Source: JAUIIK01 sp963745675 (lineage in GTDB: Bacteria > Chloroflexota > Chloroflexia > Thermomicrobiales > CFX8). Taken from it: DNA of 64,000 bases. The notes beneath the pieces are model-generated. The model saw only the letters and a program-made list of their open reading frames with translations. It did no database searches and was not told the origin of the DNA. Positions 49,214 through 58,934 of the stretch are shown here, in pieces; position 1 is the first letter of the stretch, and each line of letters starts with the position of its first letter. The stretch covers positions 273,090 to 337,089 of the forward strand of contig CAVUYM010000027.1 in assembly GCA_963745675.1 (NCBI GenBank), in the 5' to 3' direction. The translations under genes were made by a program, and so were the position numbers.

Positions 49214-50847
49214 ACCTGCGCTTGACCGCGGTTGCCATCTGCATATTCGTCGTTTCAGGCTTTCTTGGACCGGCTACCGCGGGCCGCACCGCACCACCCG
49301 TCTCCGAATATCTCGGACGCATGGGCTATTATGTCTACTATGACGAAGATTCGTGGACAACACTTCAGAGCGAGATCGACCATCTTGATATCGTCGCGCC
49401 CTATTTCTTCCATCTCACACCGAACGGATCGATCAAAGCTCTGGACGAGCGCGAGTCGCTCGTTACTGCCTTCATTCAATCTCACAACAAACGGGTAATC
49501 CCAATCATTCAGAACGAGGCAAAGTGGGATCAGTTCAGTGAAAGCATGAAATCGGATGCAGAACGGCAGCGCATCGCGAAGAGCCTGGCTGATCTAGCTG
49601 AGTCTAAGGGCTTCGATGGCTTGCAAATCGATTTTGAGGCCGTCAATGCCAGCGACAAGGCCGTCCTGACTGACTTCATGGAGAAAGTTGAACGGGAGTT
49701 CAGAGCGCGCGGTTTGATCGTCTCTCAAGCGATCGTCGCTCGCTCCAGCGACGCTTCGACGCAGTGGGGCGGCGCGTACGACTTCGATGCACTCGGTAGG
49801 ATCAACGATTTCGTTACCATCATGGCCTACGACTACAACGGGACTGGATCAACTAAACCCGGTTCCGTAGCGCCGATATGGTGGGTAGATGAGGTCGTCG
49901 GCTACGCCAGACAGTATATTCCGGCGGAGAAGATCTACCTCGGTGTTCCATTCTACGGACGGGATTGGAACATCGATGTAGGGCCCCCGGCAACATCAAT
50001 CGGATTCGAAACCGCCAGCAGATTGCTAGCCGAGGCAACGAATGTCGTCGGAGGTTTTAGTGGCACCGAGGGTTCACCCTGGTTGCGTTACGAAGATGAA
50101 AACGGTGATCACCACGAAGTATGGTACGAAAATGCGGAGAGCCTTGACCTGAAATTGAAGCTAGCGCTCGAGCACGGGATCGCCGGATTTGCAGCCTGGC
50201 GGATTGGCCAGGAAGATCCACGCAGCTGGCAGGTCATCGCGAACATCGAGACGCCAGCCACACCGATTGCACCCGCACAGACATCGGACGAAACACGCTA
50301 TTTCGACCTGACGGGACATTCGTTGCAAAGCGAATTCCTCAGTTACTGGGAATCGCAAGGCGGACTGGAACGGTTCGGGTATCCGCGCACGGAAGTGTTT
50401 CTCGAGTACGATCCGTTCGAGCAACAGAGTTATCTTGTGCAGTATTTCGAACGTGCTCGGTTCGAATATCATCCAGAATACGCTGGCACATCAAGCGAAG
50501 TGCTGCTGGGCCACGTTGGAAGGTGGGCGCTTCATGAGCGCGGTATCGACCCCTGGTTAACGGCGGTGCAACCGATCGAAGGACGCCGGTTTTTTCAAGA
50601 GTCTGGCCACACACTTGGCGGACTCTTTCTTCAATATTGGCTGGCTAACGGATCTCTCACTCGTTTCGGTTATCCTCTAAGCGAGGAAATCGTCGAGCGT
50701 TCGCCCGAAGACGGCAATGTATACATCGTCCAGTACTTTGAGCGCGCGCGTATGGAAGCACATACAGATTCCGAATCGGGAGAAACTATCGTGTTGCTTG
50801 GCCTGCTTGGAAACGAAATGCTCCGGGATCGAGGGTGGATAAGTTAG
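49210..50847 (+). CDS. Exported GH18-family glycoside hydrolase with C-terminal repeats
   Basis: The signal peptide LTAVAICIFVVSGFLGPATA is followed by a GH18 barrel (residues 35-350). The catalytic motif is GFDGLQIDFE, matching D-x-x-D-x-E. YYVYYDEDSW, IMAYDYNGTG and GVPFYGRDWNIDV place it near the YaaH/spore-germination group, which acts on N-acetylglucosamine polymers. Two ~85-residue repeats close the protein: each has RFGYPxxE and YLVQYFERARFEYHPE or its variant. The repeats are of a kind I associate with exported Chloroflexota proteins. The TTG start overlaps the previous gene's stop. The substrate, chitin or peptidoglycan, is unknown. Confidence 0.85.
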   Translation: MNLRLTAVAICIFVVSGFLGPATAGRTAPPVSEYLGRMGYYVYYDEDSWTTLQSEIDHLDIVAPYFFHLTPNGSIKALDERESLVTAFIQSHNKRVIPIIQNEAKWDQFSESMKSDAERQRIAKSLADLAESKGFDGLQIDFEAVNASDKAVLTDFMEKVEREFRARGLIVSQAIVARSSDASTQWGGAYDFDALGRINDFVTIMAYDYNGTGSTKPGSVAPIWWVDEVVGYARQYIPAEKIYLGVPFYGRDWNIDVGPPATSIGFETASRLLAEATNVVGGFSGTEGSPWLRYEDENGDHHEVWYENAESLDLKLKLALEHGIAGFAAWRIGQEDPRSWQVIANIETPATPIAPAQTSDETRYFDLTGHSLQSEFLSYWESQGGLERFGYPRTEVFLEYDPFEQQSYLVQYFERARFEYHPEYAGTSSEVLLGHVGRWALHERGIDPWLTAVQPIEGRRFFQESGHTLGGLFLQYWLANGSLTRFGYPLSEEIVERSPEDGNVYIVQYFERARMEAHTDSESGETIVLLGLLGNEMLRDRGWIS

Positions 50848-51320
50848 TGTCAAATCCACACTCGCGTCACATCGCAGTCGTTCACGGCCCGAACCTCAAT
50901 TTGTTGGGACGCAGAGAGCCAGAGATTTACGGTCATACGACACTGGATCAAATCAACGACGCGTTAGTTGAGGCAGCCTCCGAACGAAACATCCAGGTGT
51001 CGACATTCCAGTCAAATCATGAAGGAGCCGTCGTCGACGAGATTCAAGATCGCGGCTGGACATCGTTCGGCATCATCATTAACGCCGGGGCGTTCACCCA
51101 TTACAGCATTGCACTACGGGACGCGATCGCCGCCGTACCTGCCGACGTCATCGAAATTCATATCTCGAATACCTTGCAGCGCGAAGAGTTTCGCCACCAT
51201 TCGGTCATAGGGCCGGTGTGTGTCGGGTCGATCGCAGGACTAGGACCGAGCGGGTATCTGCTCGCGTTACACTATTTCATGGATCGAATGGATCTTGAAG
51301 GACGAGAGAGTAATGAGTGA
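50847..51320 (+). CDS. aroQ: 3-Dehydroquinate dehydratase, type II
   Basis: AroQ makes 3-dehydroshikimate in the shikimate pathway. The N-terminal VVHGPNLNLLGRREPEIYG carries the catalytic loop with Arg and Tyr, followed by FQSNHEGAVVDEI, NAGAFTHYSIALRDAI (substrate site) and EIHISN (catalytic His). GTG 50847 overlaps the GH18 stop by one base; an in-frame GTG four codons upstream (50835) is less likely. The 157-residue length is normal. With tyrA about 6 kb away, aromatic biosynthesis is partly represented. pepQ overlaps its 3' end by eight bases. Confidence 0.94.
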   Translation: MSNPHSRHIAVVHGPNLNLLGRREPEIYGHTTLDQINDALVEAASERNIQVSTFQSNHEGAVVDEIQDRGWTSFGIIINAGAFTHYSIALRDAIAAVPADVIEIHISNTLQREEFRHHSVIGPVCVGSIAGLGPSGYLLALHYFMDRMDLEGRESNE

Positions 51321-52423
51321 ATTTGTCGATCGTGTAAATCGAGTACGCACTGAACTCAGCGACCGGAAGATCGACGGACTGGTTGTTACCCATCCGACCA
51401 ACCGGCGCTATCTGACAGGATTCACGGCCGATGATATTCCGCCCAACGAATCCTCCGGTTATGTGTTCGTCGACGCCTGACCGTCTCGACCTCGTCACAA
51501 GCTCGGTAAATACGTTCCAGGCCGTCGCTCAAGCACCTCACGCAACAATCGTAAATCGCGGGCCCGGCTGGTCCCAGCACATCGCTGATTTCATATCGAA
51601 AGCGCAATTGCATCGTGTCGGTTATGAGCCAAATGCTATTTTAGAAGGCGTTTTCAGAAAAACAAACGAACTTTTGATTGAAGAAGGGTACCGCGTTGAA
51701 TGGGTTGACGCGGACGGCCTCGTCGATGAGATTCGGAAAGTCAAAAGTGAGTCTGAAATAGATCTCCTGCGTAAAGCATTTGAGATAACCTGCGAAGCAT
51801 TCAACGAAGTCTCGGCGACCATCGCCGCTGGGATGACAGAAGCCGAAGTCGCGCATGCCCTTGAAGCGGCGATGGTCGCGCGCGGAGCAGAGGGCCCGTC
51901 ATTCCCAACCATCGTCGCATCCGGCCCACATGCTGCTCGTCCCCACCACGAACCGGGCTCGCGCAGAATCGAAGATGGCGATTCGATTGTCATAGACATG
52001 GGCGCTAAGTACGAAGGCTATTGTGCGGATCTCACGCGCACCGTTTGGGTTGGCGACGCCGATGACAAGTTGCGGGAAATTTACGATCTCGTCTATGGCG
52101 CAAATGAAGCGGCCATAGAACGCTCTCATCCGGGTGTTACTGGCAAAGAACTCGATTCGTACGCACGTGATCACATCACGGCCGGCGGCTACGAAGAGGA
52201 GTTCAGCCACAGTCTCGGTCATGGCGTTGGCCTGCGCGTTCACGAAGGACCGTCTGCCAGCACCCGCTCCGAGGACACGATGGAAGCTGGAAATACACTT
52301 ACCATTGAACCGGGCATATACATCGAAGATTGGGGCGGCGTCCGCATCGAGGACGTGCTCCTCTTCACCGATTCGGGGATAGAGGTCTTGACCGAGACTG
52401 CCGTGAAGATTCGACGACCGTAA
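51313..52423 (+). CDS. pepQ: M24 family Xaa-Pro peptidase (one frameshift)
   Basis: This creatinase-fold peptidase hydrolyses Xaa-Pro peptides. The metal ligands are Asp pair in DMGAKYEGYCADLTRTVW, His in HSLGHGVGLRVHEGP, Glu in NTLTIEPGIYI and Glu in GVRIEDV. The N-terminal creatinase domain is split at about 51475 by one indel between SSGYVFVDA and DRLDLVTSSV. The start ATG 51313 overlaps aroQ. The arrangement pepQ-efp-accB is a common bacterial neighbourhood. Confidence 0.92.
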
Positions 52424-52450
52424 CGCAGATTTGAAGGGATAGTTGCATCA

Positions 52451-53014
52451 ATGATTGATACCGGTGGACTGCGTCGCGGTCTTGTCATCGACATCGACGG
52501 TGAACTATTGCGCGTGGTCGAGTTCCAGCACATCAAGCAGGGTCGCGGCAGCGCCTCCGCGAAACTCACTTTAAAGAATCTGAGAACTGGATCGACAACG
52601 ACACAAACTTTTCAGGGCGGCTCAAGGTTCAATCCGGTTCGGCTCGAACGGGTGCGGGCACAATTTCTCTACGCGGACGAAGCGTTTTACTATTTCATGG
52701 ATGTCGATACGTACGAACAATTCCAGCTGGACGCAGAGACGCTGGGGCCCGCTATCGAATATCTCACCGAGGAAATGGTGATCGAACTCTTGACCCACGA
52801 GAACCAGGCGATAGATATCGAACTGCCAACGGCGGTTGAGCTCGAAGTAACCGAGACAGATCCCGGATTTCGTGGCGATACGGCAACGGGCGGTAGCAAG
52901 CCTGCCAAATTGGAGACTGGACTCTCCGTTACCGTTCCGCTATTTGTGTCGATCGGTGACCGCATTAAGGTGGATACGCGTACCGGTGATTACCTGGAGC
53001 GTGTCACTTCATGA
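52451..53014 (+). CDS. efp: Elongation factor P
   Basis: EF-P binds ribosomes stalled at poly-proline sequences. The 187-residue protein has three OB-like domains. The domain I tip reads HIKQGRGSASAKLTLKNLRT: the position that carries the modifiable Lys in E. coli is Arg, as in proteins with an Arg at that site. No EpmA, EarP or related modification gene is visible. The C-terminal block VPLFVSIGDRIKVDTRTGDY is the family signature. Its stop overlaps the accB start (ATGA). Confidence 0.95.
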   Translation: MIDTGGLRRGLVIDIDGELLRVVEFQHIKQGRGSASAKLTLKNLRTGSTTTQTFQGGSRFNPVRLERVRAQFLYADEAFYYFMDVDTYEQFQLDAETLGPAIEYLTEEMVIELLTHENQAIDIELPTAVELEVTETDPGFRGDTATGGSKPAKLETGLSVTVPLFVSIGDRIKVDTRTGDYLERVTS

Positions 53015-53513
53015 CCGGACAGAGCAAGCCAGATCCAGCGCAAACCGATCAAATGTCTTCGAGCGATCTTCACGACTTACCGGATGTCGTGGCAAGTATC
53101 GTTTCAACGATGCGAAGCGGCCGAATCGATCGTTTGGTTGTAACCAAAGGCGATTTTCATCTCGAGTTAGAACGAGTATCGCGTACGACTGAGGGTGCGA
53201 ATGCAGCGGTAAGTATTCGTCAAGCTGATGAAGAAAATGTCGAAGCTGAGGCAGAAGAACGTCGATATCACACCATAACTTCACCGATGATTGGTACCTA
53301 CTATTCATCTCCTCAGCTCCCGGTGAACCTGCATTCGTGAGAATTGGCGATCATGTAGCGCAGGGCGACACTATTGCGATTGTCGAAGCGATGAAGATTA
53401 TGAACGAAATTGCAGCCGATCGATCCGGAATCGTCATCGATATTGTTGCTACAAACGGTGAGACAGTTGAGTACGGAAGCCCGCTCATCCATCTAGATCC
53501 ACACCCTTCGTAA
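53011..53513 (+). CDS. accB: Biotin carboxyl carrier protein of acetyl-CoA carboxylase (one frameshift)
   Basis: AccB carries biotin between the carboxylase and transferase parts of ACC. The C-terminal biotinyl domain has the biotinylation motif EAMKIMNEI in an otherwise canonical order, TSPMIGTYYSS, APGEPAFVRIGDHVAQGD, then TVEYGSPLIHL. An indel near 53310 separates the first two. The N-terminal ~50 residues have a charged linker. It lies between efp and xseA; accC is not in the window. Confidence 0.93.
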
Positions 53514-53515
53514 CG

Positions 53516-54718
53516 ATGCAAATAATTGATGTTGGTCAGGTTACCGCCTACATAAAGGACCTGCTGGAAACCGATCCGATTCTCTCCGATCTCTGGTTAC
53601 GCGGCGAGATCACGAGCTTCTTCGAATCGAGCGCCGGTCATTGTTATTTCACACTCTCTGGCGATGGTTGCCAGATCAAGGCTGTACTATTCAAGGGCCA
53701 TCGATGGTCAGTCAAAGAACTTCCCCGCCAGGGCGATGAGATCATCGCGCATGGCAATGTCTCGATCTATCCGGACCAGGGACAATATCAGCTATATGTC
53801 GACTTCCTTGCGCCCGAAGGCACTGGGCTCGCCCAGCTCCAGTTTGAAGAACTGTATCGGCGCCTTGAAGCAGAAGGGCTATTCGACCTCTCGCGCAAGC
53901 GCGCTCTGCCGGAACTACCAAATGTCATTGGCGTCGTAACCTCGGCTCAGGGGGCCGTCTGGCACGACATTACGACCGTTATTTCCCGCCGCTATCCTGT
54001 TGCGCGGATAGTTCGAGCGTCGTCTCCGGTTCAAGGGAGTGAAGCTCCAGCTCGCCTGCGCGAGGGACTGGAAAAGCTCTACGCAGCCGGTATTTGCGAC
54101 GTCATTATCATCGCCAGAGGTGGCGGGTCGCCCGAAGAATTAGCCGTTTTCAATGATGAAATGCTTGCGCGTACTATCTTCCGCTCTCCTGTCCCCATCG
54201 TTAGCGCCATTGGGCACGAGACTGACACGACAATAGCGGACCTGGTCGCGGATATGCGCGCGCCAACACCCAGCGCGGCCGCTGAACTCGTTGTCCCTGA
54301 TCAGCGTGAGATACTGGCAGCACTGGCAAACCGGTTGTTCGAAGCGCGCGACTCGATAGGGGATCGTCTCGAGCTAAACGATCAACTATTACAGCGAAGC
54401 GTATCGACGCTCAAACTGCGCAGCCCCGGTCGCCGGATTGACCGCGCACACCAATCATTAGATCTGTTGCGGCTGCGTTCGGCGACGGCGGTGCGACGCG
54501 ATCTTGAACGTCGCAAGGCAACATTGGATTCTCGCCGCGCAAGCCTAATTTCTCTCAGCCCTGACGCGGTTCTCAAGCGAGGATTTGCCGCCATTGAAGA
54601 CGCAGACACCGGTCAGCGACTCATGTCGGTCGCTTCGATATCCCAACGAACAGGCAACATAAGTATTCGAATGCAGGATGGTGTTCTAACGGCATCGCCT
54701 GTTAGGGAGCACAGCTAG
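53516..54718 (+). CDS. xseA: Exodeoxyribonuclease VII large subunit
   Basis: This is the catalytic subunit of a bidirectional single-strand exonuclease. The N-terminal OB fold spans residues 1-100 (LWLRGEITSFFES, HCYFTLSG). The nuclease domain has VVTSAQGAVWHDI, IIARGGGSPEELAVFNDE and AIGHETDTTIADLVADMRAP. The C-terminal coiled coil ends LSPDAVLKRGFAAIED. The protein is intact, 400 residues. It ends two bases before xseB. Confidence 0.96.
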   Translation: MQIIDVGQVTAYIKDLLETDPILSDLWLRGEITSFFESSAGHCYFTLSGDGCQIKAVLFKGHRWSVKELPRQGDEIIAHGNVSIYPDQGQYQLYVDFLAPEGTGLAQLQFEELYRRLEAEGLFDLSRKRALPELPNVIGVVTSAQGAVWHDITTVISRRYPVARIVRASSPVQGSEAPARLREGLEKLYAAGICDVIIIARGGGSPEELAVFNDEMLARTIFRSPVPIVSAIGHETDTTIADLVADMRAPTPSAAAELVVPDQREILAALANRLFEARDSIGDRLELNDQLLQRSVSTLKLRSPGRRIDRAHQSLDLLRLRSATAVRRDLERRKATLDSRRASLISLSPDAVLKRGFAAIEDADTGQRLMSVASISQRTGNISIRMQDGVLTASPVREHS

Positions 54719-54720
54719 AC

Positions 54721-54951
54721 ATGCCTGAAGTCCGCGACGAACCAACGTTCGAGACGCTGCTACGTGAATTTGACGAGGCGGTGACGTCCCTCGAATGCGA
54801 CAACCTATCGCTCGAGTCCGCGCTGTCTCAGTACGAGACTGCCGTTAAACTCGCCGAACAGTGCGCTCAGATCTTGCGTACCGCAGAACTGCGCATTACG
54901 GAGATCGAACAATCGCTGGAAGATATTGAAAGTGCGTCTGCGGAGGGATAG
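54721..54951 (+). CDS. xseB: Exodeoxyribonuclease VII small subunit
   Basis: A 76-residue, three-helix protein with the family segments FETLLREFDEAVTSLE, LSLESALSQYETAVKLAEQC and LRTAELRITEIEQSL. Several small subunits bind each XseA. It starts two bases after the xseA stop. An AIR-synthase-like gene follows 24 bases downstream. Confidence 0.95.
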   Translation: MPEVRDEPTFETLLREFDEAVTSLECDNLSLESALSQYETAVKLAEQCAQILRTAELRITEIEQSLEDIESASAEG

Positions 54952-54975
54952 TTCAATGGTCAGGCCATCGCTGAC

Positions 54976-56042
54976 GTGACTCGGCAGGACAACGTGGAAC
55001 ATAGTCTGAAAGACACCTCGGAATTGCTCATTGCCGGCAAGCTACCGGGTGCACTACTCCAGCGACTGATCGAAAAACACGTCCGCCTCGACGATAGCGT
55101 CCTCATTGGTCCGGAGGTTGGCGCTGACGCCGCGGCGCTTCGTAGCGGAACATCAGTCATCGTCGTCAAATCGGATCCAATCACATTCCCGACTCCCGAC
55201 ATCGCCCGCTACCTCGTGAATGTAAACGCAAACGATGTCGTCTGCATGGGCGGACGACCTCGCTGGATGCTCGTCACTGCGTTGTTACCAGCCGGTGAAA
55301 CGACGTCGTCGATGGTGGAAGAAATCTTCGCTCAGCTGTCGCTGGCGTGCATTGACCTCAACATATCACTCGTCGGGGGTCATACGGAAATAACCCACAG
55401 CGTCCGTAGTCCGATTCTCATAGGTATGCTCATCGGCGAAGCAGATGAGGAGAGTCTACTCGACCTTCGACGTGGGCAAGCGGGAGACGAGCTTATCCTT
55501 TGCAACAGCGTCGCAATCGAAGGAACGGCGATCCTCGCCAATGAATTCCGAAACATGCTCGTTGACAGGTTCCGCAAGAGGTCATCAAAAGCGCGCAGTT
55601 GCTCGCCGATACCCCTGGCATTTCGGTGATCCCGGCCGCGTATGGCCTGCGGGATTCTGGTATCAAGATACGGGGTATGCACGATCCTACCGAAGGCGGG
55701 ATCGCGACCGCAATCTGGGAGGTCGCTCGCGTTTCGAATTGCGACATCCACCTGTCAATCCCGATACCACTCCGGGATGACACGATTGCCATATGTAAGG
55801 CCCTGGACCTCGATCCTCTCGGCCTTATTGCCAGCGGAGCGCTTCTTGCCGTCGTCGAAGGCAACTCCGCTCCAAGAGCAATCGAACATCTCGCTTCGAT
55901 TGGGATTGCAGCGACACGTCTCGGGAGCCTGGCCACCGCTCAAACTGAGTCCGCCACTGTGACACAAGTCAACGGCGAAGAGCTGCCCACATTCAAGACC
56001 GACGAAATCGCCAGGTTCTTTTCTTCCGTTCAATCTGACTGA
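54976..56042 (+). CDS. AIR synthase-related (HypE/PurM-like) protein (one frameshift)
   Basis: The 355-residue protein belongs to the PurM/HypE ATP-binding superfamily. ARYLVNVNANDVVCMGG, SLVGGHTEITHSV and GMHDPTEGGIATAIWEVAR are the family's glycine-rich and Mg-binding blocks. No other hyp genes are present, so hydrogenase maturation is not supported and the substrate is open. An indel near 55590 splits it into two frames. It starts at GTG 54976 and ends 50 bp before a strong palindromic terminator. Confidence 0.8.
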
Positions 56043-56092
56043 CCGTCTTCCAACTGACGCCCCGCACCAAACCCGAAATCTTCGTACAAACA

Positions 56093-56122
56093 ACGCTGAC
56101 CGGGAGGCCTCCCGGTCAGCGT
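56093..56122. terminator. Perfect 30-bp palindrome, bidirectional terminator
   Basis: ACGCTGACCGGGAGG (56093-56107) is followed directly by its exact reverse complement CCTCCCGGTCAGCGT (56108-56122). The plus strand continues CACAGTTTTG and the minus strand TGTTTGTAC. It sits between the convergent AIR-synthase-like and rho genes and fits a shared terminator. A DNA-binding site is the alternative. Confidence 0.85.
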
Positions 56123-56163
56123 CACAGTTTTGACATTAAGTGCTGGAATATGCTGCTTCCTGG

Positions 56164-57696
56164 CTAAACTTCTTTGGTGAGCGTGGCCAGGAACTCTTCA
56201 TTGGACTGCGTCTTTGACATACGTCCCACGACGAGTTCGGTGCCTTCAGTACCCCCAAGCATCGAAACCATGCGGCGCATCGTGTAGACCTGTCGCAACT
56301 CAAGCCCGTCAAGCAACAAGTCTTCGCGACGCGTGCCAGATCGCTGGATGTCGATTGAAGGGTAGATACGACGCTCTGCGAGCTTTCGGTCCAGATGCAA
56401 TTCCATGTTGCCGGTTCCCTTGAACTCTTCGTAAATCACATCGTCCATTCGTGAGCCCGTATCCACGAGACAGGTTGCGACGATTGTGAGGCTTCCGCCA
56501 CCTTCGATATTTCGCGCTGCTCCAAAGAATCGCTTGGGAGGATAAAGAGCAACCGGATCAATACCGCCGGACAATGTGCGTCCACTCGGTGGTACAGCAA
56601 GGTTGTAGGCGCGTGCCAGCCGGGTGATGGAATCCAGCAAGATGACAACGTCGCGACCACTTTCGACGAGCCGCTTGGCTCGTTCAAGGGCCATTTCAGC
56701 GACCTTCGTATGATCTTCAACTGGTTCGTCGAAGGTCGAAGAAATGACTTCACCATCGACAGAGCGCTGCATGTCCGTCACTTCTTCGGGTCGTTCGCCG
56801 ATGAGGCAAACCATCAGATGGATGTCTTTGTAGTTCGCCGTGACACCATTCGCAATCGCCTTGAGCAACATCGTCTTGCCGGCTTTAGGCGGCGAAACGA
56901 TCAGATCCGCGCTGGCCCCTACCAACTGGCGCGACGATATCAACGATACGGGTGGCAATAGTGTCACCGTTCGTTTCGAGATCGATACGCTCGTGCGGGA
57001 AAATCGGTGTAAGTGTGTCGAAGCGTGGGCGGCGGCGTGTCTCTTCGGGATCGCCGGAATTGATGCTTTCCACCCGCAAGAGCGAGTGATACTTCTCGCT
57101 ATCTTTCGGCGGGCGAATTACCCCGCCGACGATATCTCCGGTGCGCAGACCAAACCTTCGGATCTGCGACTGTGAGACATATATGTCTTCCGCACTCGGC
57201 AGATAGCGGTGTCCGCGAAGGAACCCAAAGCCATCTTCGATGATCTCGAGCAGACCTACGCCAAAACGATCACCCTTTAATTCGGCCTGCTTTTTGAGGA
57301 TTTCAGTAATAAGGTCGTCAACCCGTCGAAATCGTTGGATTCGTTCGATATTGAGCGCAAGCGCCGTTTCGAGAAGTTCTTGCTCACCCAGATGACTTGA
57401 GTTGTGCGATCGAAAGTGAAGGCGTACCAGTCTGCTCAACTGCGTCGGTCGACTCCTGTTGTTCGTCATCCTCATCGGAACGCCGTCGATCGCCACGACC
57501 GTTGTTCGACCTGCTTGGCCTTCGCTGGCGTGGACGCGCTCGCCTCGGCAGGTTGCTCGGTTTCACTCTTGCGGCGCCGCGGCGCGCGAGGTTTCGGTTT
57601 TGGCTTTGCGACTTCAGCTTCGGGGGGTGCGCTATCGGCGCCTTCAGTCGAGGCCGATTCGATTATCGCTTCGGGGGTTGTTTCGTCGGTGGACAT
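56164..57696 (-). CDS. rho: Transcription termination factor Rho (frameshifted)
   Basis: Rho is the hexameric RNA helicase that ends many transcripts. A low-complexity N-terminus rich in Ala, Glu, Pro and Arg (RAPRRRKSETEQ) precedes the Rho_N block SSHLGEQELLETALALNIER and the RNA-binding cold-shock-like domain GFGFLRGHRYLPSAEDIYVS. The ATPase has Walker A VSPPKAGKTML, Walker B RDVVILLDSITRLARAYN and the Q-loop segment AVPPSGRTLSGGIDP. Indels near 57500, 57410 and 56920 break the frame. The gene follows glpX on the same strand after 210 bp and ends facing a strong terminator. Confidence 0.95.
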
Positions 57697-57906
57697 TGAA
57701 AACCAATCAAGTTTCGCGCATATCGCGCACTACGAGTCGCTCGCGTTGGGGCAGCAACGCGATCCGATCTTTGCGTTCAAAAGCATTCGCACATGTAGAA
57801 ATGGCAATCCGCTATCGGGATTCGGAATTTAGTTGCGCCAGAGAATTCGTCGGAGAGTATGCACGCAGCTTTACGTACCGCCTGAGTATACCAGTATAAA
57901 GCACCT

Positions 57907-58901
57907 TTAGCCAAAGTCAACTGCCGAATACTGCGAAAGCTTCGAGAGCCGGTGCGTGGCATTAACGATATCGCACCGTGCCGGATTTGGATCGAGTGAC
58001 CAGTGACTGCGTCGTGGCGCCATGCGATGTAAAGTGGACACCCTTTCAGCAGCTCTCCATCGGTTATGCCGGTCGCTGCAAAAAACGTATTGTCCGACTT
58101 GACGAGATCATCCATCGTCAGAACAGCACTCGTGTCGAGGTTCTCTTCTTCGACGATGCGCCGTTCTTCGTCGTTGCGAGGCCAGATACGCACCTGCATA
58201 TTTCCGCCGAGCGCTTTCAATGCGCAGGCAGTTATGACACCCTCCGGTGCTCCTCCAATACCGATCAGCAGATTAACGCCCGTCTCAGGCATTGCCGTCA
58301 TCAGCGCCCCTGCAACATCACCATCCGAAATGAACTTGATACGCGCTCCAACCTGCCTGATTTCTTTGACCATCTGTTCGTGCCGTGGTCTGTCCAGAAT
58401 GACAACGGTCACGTCCCGCACCTGGAGCGCATTTGCCTTCGCAACGGCCTTGATGTTGTCGGCAATCGGTTTCTCAATATCGATGACGTCAGCCGCTTCC
58501 GGGCCAGTCGCGATCTTCTCCATATAGGCAATGTCTCGGCGGATAGTACATCGAACCGCGCTCCGCGAGTGCAACGACCGCGAGAGCGTTCGGCATCCCT
58601 TTCGACAGCAGAGTCGTCCCATCGATTGGATCGACGGCAATATCGACGCTGCGGTTCCGACCCATCGCCCACTTCCTCGCCGATATAGAGCATCGGCGCC
58701 TCGTCTTTCTCACCTTCGCCTATGACTACGACGCCATTCATCGAAACCGTATCGAGAATCGTCCTCAAACCGTCCACCGCTGCTTGATCTGCAGCTATCC
58801 TTGTCACCAAGTCCCATCCAGCGAGCAGCCGCAAGCGCCGCCACCTCTGTCGCCCGAACCAGTTCCATCGCCAGATTGCGATCCGGTGTTCTATCAGTCA
58901 T
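57907..58901 (-). CDS. glpX: Fructose-1,6-bisphosphatase class II (frameshifted)
   Basis: GlpX dephosphorylates fructose-1,6-bisphosphate in gluconeogenesis. The family motifs are VVIGEGEKDEAPMLYIGEEV, the metal-binding DIAVDPIDGTTLLSKGMP, and NLLIGIGGAPEGVITACAL. The C-terminus reads LVTRSKSGTVRYR and, after a final indel, NATHRLSKLSQYSAVDFG. Other indels lie near 58790, 58660, 58540 and 58040. ATG 58901 gives about 330 residues, normal for class II. It starts 33 bp after the dinG stop, so dinG and glpX may form an operon. Confidence 0.93.
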
Positions 58902-58934
58902 CTTTCGTTCCCTTTCAACCTTCACCATTAGAGT

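Noticed and set aside
54976..56042. Hydrogenase maturation gene hypE
   Set aside because: Only the PurM/HypE fold is shared. No hypA, B, C, D, F or hydrogenase gene is in the window and the HypE C-terminal cysteine tail is not seen.
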